DNA of 64,000 bases from Brumicola pallidula DSM 14239 = ACAM 615 (GCF_000428905.1 NZ_KE386814.1:186001-250000), one strand, 5' to 3'. Shown: positions 47,352 to 56,987, counted from the first letter of the stretch. Made by a program: numbers and translations. Notes: a model not told the origin generated them from the sequence alone.

Positions 47352-47375
47352 TTGATTTTCACTTTTTTTTTTATT

Positions 47376-48011
47376 TTACGCTACTACCGATTTGCCTTCC
47401 AGTAAGTAAGAACATAAAACATCCACTGCCAAGTGATTTTCACCTCCGTGGGGTACGATTAGGTCAGCAAATGTTTTGCTAGGTTCAATGAACCGATGAT
47501 ACATCGGTTTGACTGTCTCTTCATACTGTTTTGCAACGGAGCTAATAGATCGACCACGCTCTTGAGTATCACGCAACATTCTTCGCATTAAACAGACATC
47601 AAGGGGCGTGTCGACAAACACTTTGATGTCGAATTGGTCGAATAATTGAATTTGTGTCAGCAACATAATCCCTTCAAGAATAATAATAGGCGCTGGACTA
47701 ATAACGTCAAAGTCGGGAAGTCGCGTATGCGTAACATAACAATAACTTGGATATTCAATGCTATTACTACCGGTATTCAAATCTTGTAAATGTTGATTTA
47801 ATAAGTCGTGTTCAAAAGCATCAGGATGGTCATAGTTAGTATTGACACGTTCACCCATCTCTATGTGGTCTTGAGCTTTATAGTAGTGATCCTCTTGCAG
47901 CACAAGCACTTCACGACCGTGTTGGCGTAATTTTAATGCTATATTTTGTGTAAAAAGTGATTTTCCAGAACCTGATGCGCCTGATATTGCAAGTATAATT
48001 GGTTTTTGCAT
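47376..48011 (-). CDS. udk: Uridine kinase
   Basis: 211 residues. The P-loop GASGSGKS is at residues 11-18. DHYY near residue 42, YDHPDAFEH and the later RRMLRDTQERGRS lid region match uridine/cytidine kinases. It phosphorylates uridine and cytidine for salvage. First gene of an apparent udk-nupC operon. Confidence 0.94.
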   Translation of the reverse strand: MQKPIILAISGASGSGKSLFTQNIALKLRQHGREVLVLQEDHYYKAQDHIEMGERVNTNYDHPDAFEHDLLNQHLQDLNTGSNSIEYPSYCYVTHTRLPDFDVISPAPIIILEGIMLLTQIQLFDQFDIKVFVDTPLDVCLMRRMLRDTQERGRSISSVAKQYEETVKPMYHRFIEPSKTFADLIVPHGGENHLAVDVLCSYLLEGKSVVA

Positions 48012-48201
48012 GAATCTAGTTTAAGTCGGTAATGATAGTAGCCATAGGATACCCTTTCGATTCATTTCGATCAATTTAAGCTTTTATAGTGGACAGTATT
48101 ATATGAAGATGCTGCTTAATTATACCGTCATGCCTTAAAATTGACGCTAGTTTATATCAACGGCTTATCATTTTTTCTATTTCGCGCAGAAGCTTAGAAA
48201 G

Positions 48202-48420
48202 TTACTTTGCTAACATCGGGCCAAGGATTGCAAGATCATGCTTAAAATCGAAGCGAGCCTCTAAACTAAACGATAATAAGCCTGACGAGAAAAATACTAA
48301 ACTAAAAACTAACACAGGAATTATGATACGTTTACTACGATGGAATTGAGCCGCATTGCTTAAGTAATGGTCAATCTGCAGCTCGAGGATTGGGCGTTGG
48401 TGGGCCAAACGCAATTTCAT
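48202..48420 (-). CDS. Possible small single-span membrane protein
   Basis: 72 codons from an ATG with no clear ribosome site. It has a charged N-terminal half and one hydrophobic helix (IIIPVLVFSLVFFSSGLLSF). Amino-acid composition is protein-like and the rest of the region is empty. No family is recognised. Confidence 0.3.
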   Translation of the reverse strand: MKLRLAHQRPILELQIDHYLSNAAQFHRSKRIIIPVLVFSLVFFSSGLLSFSLEARFDFKHDLAILGPMLAK

Positions 48421-48772
48421 TTTTTAACTACGGTAGCGGTGCCTGATCGGTTAAATTTAGGTACTGCCACTTAAAATTAAGAAGCTCCGCATAATGTTAA
48501 CTATTTTTACGCGTAATTAATTTATTGAACGTCCTGCATGCGACTATCTTTGCAGTCGCATGGTTAGTTTAGTTATCGCGGTTATGTTGTCGTTCTTAGC
48601 TGGTTTTTGTATATTCTTTATGTACAGCGTTATGTGCGATTAGTGCAGTTTTATCCTATCATAATATTCAACAAAAGTAATCTTGTAATAGATGCGTCAC
48701 AATACATCTGATAAACTATCTGACAAAAAAGTGCGCACAGCGAATAAGTTTACTGTCAATTAGAAACTACTT

Positions 48773-48802
48773 TGCACTCTTATATTAAATATGTGGAGTG
48801 CA
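48773..48802 (+). promoter_or_regulatory. Inverted repeat upstream of receptor 2
   Basis: TGCACTC (48773-48779) and GAGTGCA (48796-48802) with a 16-bp AT-rich spacer, 44 bp before the receptor start. It could be an operator or leader hairpin. Confidence 0.35.
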
Positions 48803-48845
48803 GCCTATATCAAATTATAAAACTCACATAAAACAGGAAAACATA

Positions 48846-51800
48846 ATGTTTAGAAATACAAAACTTAGTCGCACAGCGATTGCTGTTGCTATGTCGATTG
48901 GTATGTCAACTGCGGCGATGGCGCAAGTTACTTCTTCAGGAATGACTGGAAGTATAGTAGGTCCTCAAGGTAATCCAGCTGCAGGGACCGTAGTCACTGT
49001 TACTCATGAACCTACCGGCGCAACTAAAACTGTTACAGTTAGTGCAAACGGTACTTTCAACCTTACTGGATTGCGTGTAGGTGGACCTTACACCATAAAG
49101 CTTGACTCAGAGTCTCTCAATGATGAGACTATTACGGGTGTATTTTTGACCCTGGGTGAGGATTATCCAATTGAAGTTGCTCTTATATCTGACCAAGATG
49201 TTGAGCGTATATCGGTTACCGGATCGCGCATGAGCAGCGTTGCTTTTGGAAAAAACAGTCCTGCCACAACGTTTGGAATTGATACTTTAGAAAATGTTCC
49301 AGCTATTAACCGAGATATCACTGACATTCTGCGCATTGACCCAAGAGTTTATGTGGATGAAGCGGGTCAAAACTCAATCCAGTGTGCGGGTAAAAGCCCT
49401 CGTTTTAATAGTTTGACTGTAGACGGTGTTCGATTGAGTGATTCATTCGGTTTGAATTCAAATGGCTATCCAACCGAAAGAATGCCTTTTTCTTTCGACG
49501 CTATTGAGCAGGTTGCGGTTGAATTAGCGCCAGTGAGTGTTATTTATGGTGGTTTTACAGCATGTAATATTAACGCTGTAGCTAAAACGGGTACTAATGA
49601 ATTTCACGGTTCAGCCTTCTACGACTATACCAACGACTCACTAAAAGGTGATTCGCTTGAGGGTGATAACATAGCCCTTAGTAGCTTTAATGAGAAACGT
49701 TACGGCTTCACTGTCGGTGGTCCACTTATTCAAGATACGTTATTCTTTTTCGCTGCATACGAAAAATTAGAAGGTAATAATTTATTCGAACGCGGCGCTA
49801 CTGGTTCTGGTGCGGTAGTTGAGGTTGAGCTTACTCAAGCGGAGCTAGATGAAATTGCTTCCATATCAAACACCCTTTATGGTTTTGATCCAGGCGGTAT
49901 TCCTGCGAGTTTAGCGAATGAAGATGAAAAACTTCTGATTAAATTAGACTGGAATATTAACCAACAACATCGTGCCTCATTCACATATAATTACAATGAT
50001 GGTTTGAATTTCAACCAGTCTGATGGTGATGACAGTGAGTTTGAATTTGAAAAGCATTTGTATGAGCGTGGTGCAGAATTAACCTCATTAGTAGGCTCTT
50101 TATACTCAGATTGGACTGATAGTTTCTCCACTGAAATTCGCATCGTTAACCAAGAGCTAGACAATCGTCAAAACTCACGTGCGGGAGATGGCACTATTGG
50201 TGGCAATGATTTCGGTGAAATACGTGTTGAACTTGACAACGTAGACGTATACCTTGGATCGGACGACAGTCGTCAAGCTAATGACTTAAATTGGGAACAG
50301 TTCGGTCTTATCCTTCGAGGCACTTATTATTTTGACAATGACCACACGGTAACGTTCGGTTATGAACGCGATGAATTAGACGTGTTTAACTTATTTGTGC
50401 AGCATACGGAGACTGAAATCCGCTTTGACGGTATTGAGAATTTCCGCAACGGATTCGCGGATGCTATCTATTACAACAATGCTCCATCAGGCAATCCTCT
50501 CGACGCTGCTGCGGATTGGGGCTATGCCGTCAATTCTTTGTATATTCAAGACAACTTCTACCTAACAGATGATTTGTCAGTTACCGCGGGTTTGCGCTAC
50601 GAATGGTATACCTCTAGTGATGCGCCAGCAGAAAATGCACAGTTTGTTGAGCAATATGGTTTCAGCAACAGCGGCACGATTGACGGCGAAGGTCTTCTTC
50701 AGCCACGAATTGGCTTGAACTACACGTTGAGCGACAACACCGAACTTCGTGGTGGTCTTGCCTTATATAGTGGTGGTAACCCTAACGTCTGGTTGTCAAA
50801 CAACTTTTCTAACACCAACGTAACTCAATTTGGTGCACGAGGCAGGGATTATGGCTACACCGACGGTTCGCGCTCTTTATTCGATGCCGATGTAGTTTAC
50901 TCCGGTCTTGAAGCGGGCGTGCCAAACGGCCCAGGCTATGGTGTGCCATCTGAGATGTTTGATGCAGTTGCAGGTGGAACTGGTGCAAACTTTGAGGTCA
51001 ACTATTTAGACCCTGGTTTCAAGCTGCCAAGTGAGCTGAAACTGACTGCCGGTATGACACATTTAACGGATTCTGGCTATGTATTTGACGTTGATTTAAT
51101 TATATCTCGCACTTACGACGCAGCTATTATCTTGAAGGGTGATTTAGTGGAAGAAGGTATAACTGATAATGGTTATATCGACTACGCAAGTCCTAATATT
51201 GATTCGTTTAAACTAACTAATTCCACAGCTGATTCGACCTCTCTGAGCCTAGCTGGAAGCATGACCAAGAGTTGGGATAACGGTATTCAGTTAACAACAG
51301 GTTATGCCTACAGTGACGCTGAGGATTCACAGCCAATGAACAGCGCCGTTGCGTTTTCAAACTACCAGTTCCGTGCTTATACTAATCCGAACGAACAAGT
51401 TTCTTCTTTGTCGGATTGGAACATTGAGCACCGTATTACCGTTGATTTTCGTTATACGGTTGAGCTAATTGATGGTTTGCAAACTCGTTTCTCGGCCTTT
51501 GGTTTAAGCCAATCTGGTAGCCCATATAGCCGCGTGCTAGAGAATGGTAACTCAGAATTTGGATTTACACCTTTCCTTGAAAGATTTGATAGCGGCAGTG
51601 GTGCAGTGCTACCAATTGGGTCGTCACGTAACTCATTTGAAAGCTCATGGTGGACAAAAGTCGATATCAGTGTAAGACAAGACATACCAGCGTTTGCTGA
51701 AGGCCACAGTGCTAATGTTTACTTTATTGTCGACAACTTCACCAATATGTTAAACGATGACTGGGGTGTTTTGTATGAAGCGCCTAACACAGTTCGTATT

Positions 51801-51878
51801 GGTGATACTACACCGGAAACTCGTCAGGGTGATGCATCTCAGTGGGAACTTCGTTTTGGTGTACAATACAAGTTCTAA
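48846..51878 (+). CDS. Oar-like TonB-dependent receptor 2
   Basis: 1010 residues from ATG 48846 behind AGGA; an upstream in-frame GTG is not needed. A signal peptide (RTAIAVAMSIGMSTAAMAQ) is followed by a carboxypeptidase-regulatory-like domain (GMTGSIVGPQGNPAAGTVVT), ERISVTGSRM, a plug (VPAINRDITDILRIDPRVYV, KSPRFNSLTVDGVRLSDSFG), and a barrel ending in RFGVQYKF. It shares order and many motifs with receptor 1 but has two extra plug cysteines (NSIQCAGKS and FTACNINA). The ligand is unknown. Confidence 0.93.
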   Translation: MFRNTKLSRTAIAVAMSIGMSTAAMAQVTSSGMTGSIVGPQGNPAAGTVVTVTHEPTGATKTVTVSANGTFNLTGLRVGGPYTIKLDSESLNDETITGVFLTLGEDYPIEVALISDQDVERISVTGSRMSSVAFGKNSPATTFGIDTLENVPAINRDITDILRIDPRVYVDEAGQNSIQCAGKSPRFNSLTVDGVRLSDSFGLNSNGYPTERMPFSFDAIEQVAVELAPVSVIYGGFTACNINAVAKTGTNEFHGSAFYDYTNDSLKGDSLEGDNIALSSFNEKRYGFTVGGPLIQDTLFFFAAYEKLEGNNLFERGATGSGAVVEVELTQAELDEIASISNTLYGFDPGGIPASLANEDEKLLIKLDWNINQQHRASFTYNYNDGLNFNQSDGDDSEFEFEKHLYERGAELTSLVGSLYSDWTDSFSTEIRIVNQELDNRQNSRAGDGTIGGNDFGEIRVELDNVDVYLGSDDSRQANDLNWEQFGLILRGTYYFDNDHTVTFGYERDELDVFNLFVQHTETEIRFDGIENFRNGFADAIYYNNAPSGNPLDAAADWGYAVNSLYIQDNFYLTDDLSVTAGLRYEWYTSSDAPAENAQFVEQYGFSNSGTIDGEGLLQPRIGLNYTLSDNTELRGGLALYSGGNPNVWLSNNFSNTNVTQFGARGRDYGYTDGSRSLFDADVVYSGLEAGVPNGPGYGVPSEMFDAVAGGTGANFEVNYLDPGFKLPSELKLTAGMTHLTDSGYVFDVDLIISRTYDAAIILKGDLVEEGITDNGYIDYASPNIDSFKLTNSTADSTSLSLAGSMTKSWDNGIQLTTGYAYSDAEDSQPMNSAVAFSNYQFRAYTNPNEQVSSLSDWNIEHRITVDFRYTVELIDGLQTRFSAFGLSQSGSPYSRVLENGNSEFGFTPFLERFDSGSGAVLPIGSSRNSFESSWWTKVDISVRQDIPAFAEGHSANVYFIVDNFTNMLNDDWGVLYEAPNTVRIGDTTPETRQGDASQWELRFGVQYKF

Positions 51879-51958
51879 AACCTACACTAGGTTAGTTGAA
51901 CTGCCTACTTTTTGAAGAGCCTGTTTTAATTGAGACTCTTTAGTAAGGCCACTACAGA

Positions 51959-51998
51959 GGCTTGATTTCGGTATAGTACCGGAATCAAGCCTTTTTTT
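51959..51998 (+). terminator. Rho-independent terminator after receptor 2
   Basis: A 15-bp stem (GGCTTGATTTCGGTA with TACCGGAATCAAGCC, one mismatch or wobble), loop TAG and seven T residues. Confidence 0.95.
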
Positions 51999-52184
51999 CG
52001 CTACTAACGAGCATATTGACTTTCTTAACAACACTATACTGTGAGTCGCATATAGTCTTGGTTACTGAGCAGTTGCTTAGGCTAGACCGGAAATAAGTGA
52101 CAACAGTATGAGCACTTGTCCCTTCAGATCGGTGTTTGATAGGTTTTTATTGAAACGGTGAGTGTGTTTTGATTCGTTCATAAC

Positions 52185-52214
52185 GCCCCAAAAGTGATAT
52201 TCAACTTTTGGGGC
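52185..52214. other. Perfect hairpin downstream of nspC
   Basis: GCCCCAAAAGT and ACTTTTGGGGC form an 11-bp stem with an 8-nt loop. There is no T-run on either strand. It lies 60 bp after the nspC stop and may be a 3' stability element or weak terminator. Confidence 0.55.
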
Positions 52215-52275
52215 TACTGCGTTCTTCGAGTTTTTGTTGCTGCGATTTGTTAATTGGGCGGTACTGAAATAACAA

Positions 52276-53415
52276 TTATGACAAGCGAGCTTTAAACTCT
52301 TCGTACGTAAACTCTTTTATCAAATCAAAGGAGCCATCTTTTCGTAAAACCCCAATACTCGGATGCTCCACACCATTAAAAAAAGTTGTTTTAACCATGG
52401 TGTAATGCAGCATGTCTTCAAACACTAATCGGTCACCGGCTTTCAATTCATGGTCAAAGCTGTACTCTTCAATTACGTCACCGGCCAGACAGGAGTTGCC
52501 ACCTATTTTGTAGGTAAATGCTTTTTCGTTGGGCATACCAGCATCACTAATTTTAGGTCGGTATGGCATTTCCAGTACATCAGGCATGTGCGCTGTTGCA
52601 CTGATATCCATTATCAGAATTTGTTGCTCATTTTCAACGATGTCGACAACTTCGGCAACCAATGCACCCGCTTGCCAAACAACAGCCGAGCCAGGCTCCA
52701 TAATAATACGTAGATTTGGATACTTCTCTTTAAAGGTGACCAAGGCCTTAATCAAATGTTCAAGGTCATAACCTTCTTTTGTCATCAAATGACCGCCGCC
52801 CAAATTTAACCATTTTAGGCTAGGCAGATACCTTGAAAACTTTTTCTCTATTGCATGCAATGTGCGTTCAGTTGCAAATGAATCACACTCACATAAATTG
52901 TGTACATGAAAACCGTCAACACCAGTTAAGTCTTGACCTTCAAGTTGAGACGCTAAAATTCCTAAGCGAGAACCAGGTGTACAAGGGTCGTACAGGGGGG
53001 TGTCAGCCTCTTGAATCTCTGGGTTCACTCGTAAGCCAGCAGAAACCGAGCTTTGTATAACCTGTTCTTTAAATTGATCCCACTGGCCCATGCTGTTAAA
53101 AGATAAGTGATGCACTAAATCTAAAAGCTGGTCCATGTCTTTCTGCTTATAGGCAGGAGAGTAACAATGCACTTCGCCGCCCATTTCGTAATTGGCAAGC
53201 TTTGCTTCCCAAACAGCACTTGCTGTTGCACCCTTCAAATACTGCTTAATCAACGGAAAGGTTGACCACATCGAAAAGGCTTTGAGCGCCAAAATGATAT
53301 CAACGCCTGCCTTATTTTGGACGTATTGCATCAGTTGCAAATTTTGTTCAAGCTTCGCCTCGTCACAAACGTAACAAGGAGAAGGGATATCATCTCTTAA
53401 ATATCTATTTGTCAT
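52276..53415 (-). CDS. nspC: Carboxynorspermidine decarboxylase
   Basis: 379 residues, fold-type III PLP decarboxylase. The cofactor lysine is K45 (ILALKAFSMW), with the histidine/glycine motif LNLGGGHL and the EPGSAVVW loop. It removes CO2 from carboxynorspermidine or carboxyspermidine, the last step to norspermidine or spermidine. It follows the carboxynorspermidine dehydrogenase gene by 14 bp. Confidence 0.95.
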   Translation of the reverse strand: MTNRYLRDDIPSPCYVCDEAKLEQNLQLMQYVQNKAGVDIILALKAFSMWSTFPLIKQYLKGATASAVWEAKLANYEMGGEVHCYSPAYKQKDMDQLLDLVHHLSFNSMGQWDQFKEQVIQSSVSAGLRVNPEIQEADTPLYDPCTPGSRLGILASQLEGQDLTGVDGFHVHNLCECDSFATERTLHAIEKKFSRYLPSLKWLNLGGGHLMTKEGYDLEHLIKALVTFKEKYPNLRIIMEPGSAVVWQAGALVAEVVDIVENEQQILIMDISATAHMPDVLEMPYRPKISDAGMPNEKAFTYKIGGNSCLAGDVIEEYSFDHELKAGDRLVFEDMLHYTMVKTTFFNGVEHPSIGVLRKDGSFDLIKEFTYEEFKARLS

Positions 53416-53429
53416 TGAGTATTATCTCA

Positions 53430-54632
53430 CTACTTCGCAAACGGGCTGCTTTCGCATTCAATAACATGCCAAGGTAGGCCATGTTCCTTTAGCATTGCCA
53501 TAAACGGGTCTGGATCGAATTGCTCCATGTTCCAAACGCCTGGTTTTTTCCATGTATTGTTTAACATCAGCGCTGCACCAATCATAGCAGGGACACCGGT
53601 GGTGTAAGAAACCGCTTGCGCCCCAACTTCTTCATAACAAACAGCGTGTTCACAGTTGTTATAAATGAAAATAGTCTTTTCTTTGCCGTCTTTTATGCCC
53701 GTGATGTAAGTACCAATACAGGTTTTTCCGGTATAACCTTCGGCTAGTGAGCCGGGGTTAGGTAATACTGCCTTCAAAAACTCCAGAGGAATTATTTGTT
53801 GGCCTTGAAAGTCGATAGGGTGAATACTTGTCATACCGATGCCTTCAAGCACTTTTAAGTGATTCAAGTAAGCATCACCAAAGGTCATCCAAAAACGAGC
53901 ACGTTTTAAAGTAGGGAAGTGCTTCACTAATGACTCGAGCTCTTCGTGGAACAACAAATAAGACGCTCTTACGCCGATGTTTTGATAATCCAAATCTTCA
54001 CGGACAGTTAATGGGTCAGTCTCTTTCCATTCGCCATTTTCCCAAAAACGACCCCGCTGGGTTACTTCGCGAATATTAATTTCAGGATTAAAGTTTGTAG
54101 CAAAAGCCTGACCGTGGTCACCACCATTGCAATCGACAATATCCAAATAATGAATTTCATCAAAGTAATGCTTTGCCGCATAGGCCGTGTAAACGTTAGT
54201 TACGCCGGGATCGAACCCGCTGCCAAGAAGTGCCATGATGCCGGCATCATGAAACTTTTGCTGATACGCCCACTGCCAAGAATATTCGAATTTAGCGACG
54301 TCTTTTGGCTCATAATTTGCGGTATCAAGATAGTCAGTTTTCGTCGCTAAACACGCATCCATAATAGGTAAATCTTGATAGGGCAGGGCAAGGTTAACCA
54401 CTAAGTCAGGTTTCACTTTATTTATTAATTCGATGACGGCGTCTGCGTTATCGGCATCAACAGTAAAAACGCCTTTTAGGCGATCCCCACCTACTTCTTT
54501 TTGAAGCGCTTCACATTTTGATAATGTGCGACTCGCCAAATAGATTTCGTCAAATATTTCAGGTAATCGAGCACACTTTTTAACAGTTACGGAAGAAACG
54601 CCGCCAGCGCCGATTATTAATACACGAGACAT
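53430..54632 (-). CDS. Carboxynorspermidine dehydrogenase (saccharopine dehydrogenase family)
   Basis: 400 residues. The N-terminal Rossmann motif is VLIIGAGGVSSVTVKKCA, followed by the saccharopine dehydrogenase fold (NLALPYQDLPIMDACLATKT, DYLDTANYE, GSGFDPGVTNVY). Paired with nspC it identifies the aspartate-semialdehyde route: it condenses a diamine with aspartate semialdehyde and reduces the product to carboxy(nor)spermidine. First gene of the two-gene operon. Confidence 0.95.
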   Translation of the reverse strand: MSRVLIIGAGGVSSVTVKKCARLPEIFDEIYLASRTLSKCEALQKEVGGDRLKGVFTVDADNADAVIELINKVKPDLVVNLALPYQDLPIMDACLATKTDYLDTANYEPKDVAKFEYSWQWAYQQKFHDAGIMALLGSGFDPGVTNVYTAYAAKHYFDEIHYLDIVDCNGGDHGQAFATNFNPEINIREVTQRGRFWENGEWKETDPLTVREDLDYQNIGVRASYLLFHEELESLVKHFPTLKRARFWMTFGDAYLNHLKVLEGIGMTSIHPIDFQGQQIIPLEFLKAVLPNPGSLAEGYTGKTCIGTYITGIKDGKEKTIFIYNNCEHAVCYEEVGAQAVSYTTGVPAMIGAALMLNNTWKKPGVWNMEQFDPDPFMAMLKEHGLPWHVIECESSPFAK

Positions 54633-54720
54633 AAGAATTCCTTACTAAATAATTTGGCTGCATCGTAACAGCAATTTTTGAATTGGCAAGTTTAATGGAA
54701 AAGCGCAGAGAGCGATAGGA

Positions 54721-55155
54721 TCAGTCTGAAAAATCACAAGTAAAAGGCTTACCTATTTTGATTGAATTTACTTCAAACTCATAAGGATAGAGTGTTAAGG
54801 TATTTTCACCATTTGCATCGCAAATACTAAACATGAGTGCATCGTTCTCTGCTTGTTGGGGTGATCTAATGGTAGCGGCATAAACAAGCATGCCAATGGC
54901 CGAGTTTGCTTGTTTTTTACCTATCGCTAACTGATGTTCGAGCTTTTCGATCATGCCAAAATGCGCGCCGTTAGGATGTTTATTGTTGTAGTCCTCGTCA
55001 TCAAGAAAAATGCATTGGATCTGTTTTTCGATTGAGAGAACGGCAAAGGGATACAAAGTCTCTGATCGAGAGAGCATGACTTCACACAAGTTTAATGCTC
55101 TATCAATCATAGATGCATATTGCACCTGTTGTTTCAGAATCATTTTGTGCTTCAC
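54721..55155 (-). CDS. Unrecognised 144-residue protein with GTG start
   Basis: The start is taken at GTG 55155, eight bases behind GAGGTGG; the frame continues upstream without a ribosome site. Soluble, acidic, no signal or membrane helix. It has a helical N-terminal half (QQVQYASMIDRALNLCEVML) and a C-terminal half rich in short beta stretches. No family recognised. It lies alone between the polyamine pair and the PLP enzyme. Confidence 0.6.
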   Translation of the reverse strand: MKHKMILKQQVQYASMIDRALNLCEVMLSRSETLYPFAVLSIEKQIQCIFLDDEDYNNKHPNGAHFGMIEKLEHQLAIGKKQANSAIGMLVYAATIRSPQQAENDALMFSICDANGENTLTLYPYEFEVNSIKIGKPFTCDFSD

Positions 55156-55306
55156 GTCGTCCACCTCAATTTCTATATTTTTTAATGGTATACAGACCTT
55201 TATTTGCGATCTATATGTGAATGTTACATATGGGTAATCTAACGGCAAGCACGGCAAAATAGTTCAATCTACTAATGCGATGGTTTTATAAGGATGTATC
55301 ACTTTA

Positions 55307-56287
55307 TTAGCGGGCCCCCTGTAATCCGCCTGTATGAATAATTAAGATTTTGCTATGGGGGGCAAAATAACCCTGTTGGATAAGCGTTTTGAGGGCGAAA
55401 AAACATTTGCCGGAGTAGACCGGTTCAATGCAAATAGGTGTGTCTTGTTTCGCTTGTTGTTGATTGACCTCTTTGCAAAACGTGTCTAGCTCAGCTGTAC
55501 TTTTGGCATAACCACCAAAGTGAAATTGGTGATTGATATGCCAAGGTAAATAAGGTGTGTCCTTGTTTAGGAATTGATCTACCAAGCCTTCTAAGTAGCC
55601 CTCGCCTTGCAGTACGCCGATGCCTATTATATTTTTGGCGAGTTTGGGTGGGCAGTTTTTAATGACACCAGCCATGCTCGCGCCGCTGCCAACAGGGAGT
55701 AATATGGCGTCGAAGGGTCTGCTTGAATTAGCTAGATTAATTTCATTTAGCATTGCCTGCATACCAAAAAGCGCGTCTTGTTGTGAGCCACCTTCTGGAA
55801 TAATAACATCGGCATTCATGTCTTTACGTAGTTTTGCTAAGTAGTTCTGATCGGTTTTTTTTTGGTAGGTTATCTTGTCCACAAAGACTAAATTAGCATT
55901 CCAGTTGTTTAAGTCTTGCAAAGTGCGGTTAAGCGCTTGGTCTTTTAGATAAGCGCCGCGAATAACCGCAGTAAACTTGATATTTAGCTGGTTACAGCAA
56001 TAGCTAAGTGCATGCAGATGATTTGAATATGGACCGCCAAAACTGAGTATGTGTGATGCTGGAATTTGCTGAAAGTCCTGCAAAGGCTTAGTTAGTTTAC
56101 GCCACTTATTTCCTGCTATAATGCCATGCAGCAAGTCATCTCGCTTACACCAAACTTCAACGTTTTTTTCTCTATCATCATCATCGATAAAGAAACGAGT
56201 CCAGGCGGCTTCTATTTTTTGCAAAGGCGAAGGAGTAACAATTGAAAATCGTGTTTCGATACTCTCTGTGCGCGGATAGGTTAACAA
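55307..56287 (-). CDS. ACC deaminase/D-cysteine desulfhydrase-like PLP enzyme
   Basis: 326 residues from TTG 56287, with AAGGA seven bases upstream. Fold-type II PLP enzyme: Schiff-base K61 in AGNKWRKL, LSFGGPYSNHLHALSYCC, VIIPEGGSQQDALFGMQAM and LPVGSGASMAGVI. Members deaminate 1-aminocyclopropane-1-carboxylate or break down D-cysteine. The two activities cannot be told apart from the sequence alone. Confidence 0.88.
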   Translation of the reverse strand: MLTYPRTESIETRFSIVTPSPLQKIEAAWTRFFIDDDDREKNVEVWCKRDDLLHGIIAGNKWRKLTKPLQDFQQIPASHILSFGGPYSNHLHALSYCCNQLNIKFTAVIRGAYLKDQALNRTLQDLNNWNANLVFVDKITYQKKTDQNYLAKLRKDMNADVIIPEGGSQQDALFGMQAMLNEINLANSSRPFDAILLPVGSGASMAGVIKNCPPKLAKNIIGIGVLQGEGYLEGLVDQFLNKDTPYLPWHINHQFHFGGYAKSTAELDTFCKEVNQQQAKQDTPICIEPVYSGKCFFALKTLIQQGYFAPHSKILIIHTGGLQGAR

Positions 56288-56345
56288 AGTTTAATCCTTT
56301 ATACTGATCTCTTGCTGTAGGATACGACGTTACTACTTACATATC

Positions 56346-56363
56346 ATCTGTAATGCGACAGAT
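56346..56363 (+). promoter_or_regulatory. Palindrome upstream of the chalcone-isomerase-like gene
   Basis: ATCTGT-AATGCG-ACAGAT, a perfect 6-bp inverted repeat just before the ribosome site. Possible operator; the regulator is unknown. Confidence 0.4.
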
Positions 56364-56378
56364 AATGAGGAAGCGACT

Positions 56379-56987
56379 ATGAAATTACCAAAAAAAATAT
56401 TATCTTCGATGCTTTTTGCGCTGTCATTTACTTCTGTAATATACACTGCTGTAGGTCATGCGAAAACACTTGAAACGCCAACTCAATTGAGTGTGTCAAC
56501 TGCCGCCGTAGACAATACGCCATTAACCTTTATGCAGATTTCTGCACAGTATATGCAAAACCCAAAAGTGGTTGGTGAAGCGCGACTCAAGGTCATGTTT
56601 TGGAACATTTATGACGCCAAACTATCGGCAGCTAACGGCGAGTGGAAAAAGGACACATCTTTTGCGTTATCGCTGACGTACTTACGCGATTTTGATGGCG
56701 AAGAAATAGCCAGTCGGTCAGTAGATGAGATGCGAGATATTGGTTATAAGGATGAAGTGCTCTTAGCCAAATGGTTTGAACAAATGCGTTCTGTTTTCCC
56801 GAATGTGAAAGAGGGTGAAAATATTACCGGTGTGATGGATGAAAATCAGCACACGCACTTTTATCATGAAGGCGAACTGGTAGGTAGTATAGAAGATAAA
56901 TCTTTTGGTCAATCTTTTTTCGGTATCTGGTTGAATGAAAAAACTTCTGAGCCAAAAATGCGTAAACAGTTGTTAGGGCTTTTATAA
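56379..56987 (+). CDS. Chalcone isomerase-family exported protein
   Basis: 202 residues with a signal peptide (MLFALSFTSVIYTAVGHA) and a chalcone-isomerase-like domain (VGEARLKVMFWNIYDAKL, ALSLTYLRDFDGEEIASRSVDEM, SFFGIWLNE). Bacterial members lack known flavonoid roles and often sit beside DUF3833 genes, as here. Probably a periplasmic lipid- or ligand-binding protein; inference. GAGGAAG precedes the ATG. Confidence 0.86.
   Translation: MKLPKKILSSMLFALSFTSVIYTAVGHAKTLETPTQLSVSTAAVDNTPLTFMQISAQYMQNPKVVGEARLKVMFWNIYDAKLSAANGEWKKDTSFALSLTYLRDFDGEEIASRSVDEMRDIGYKDEVLLAKWFEQMRSVFPNVKEGENITGVMDENQHTHFYHEGELVGSIEDKSFGQSFFGIWLNEKTSEPKMRKQLLGLL

Larger units (their letters stand above)
48012..48845. 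other. Long gap between udk and receptor 2
   Basis: 830 bp. Contains one low-confidence small frame on the minus strand (48202-48420) and the probable promoter of receptor 2. Near 48773-48802 TGCACTC...GAGTGCA forms a 7-bp inverted repeat with 16-bp spacer, and GTGCGCAC is a palindrome at 48731-48738. A Pho-like repeat at 48683-48700 is weak. Nothing else recognised. Confidence 0.5.

Noticed and set aside
48683-48700. Fourth Pho-box-like repeat TTGTAAT-AGAT-GCGTCAC upstream of receptor 2
   Set aside because: The second half matches poorly and no good -10 hexamer lies at the 10-nt distance seen in the other three sites.
52185-52214. Rho-independent terminator for nspC
   Set aside because: The stem is strong but no T-run follows on the minus strand, so it is listed only as a hairpin.
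54114-54350. 78-codon plus-strand frame inside the carboxynorspermidine dehydrogenase gene
   Set aside because: Antisense to a well-supported enzyme gene, with no ribosome site.
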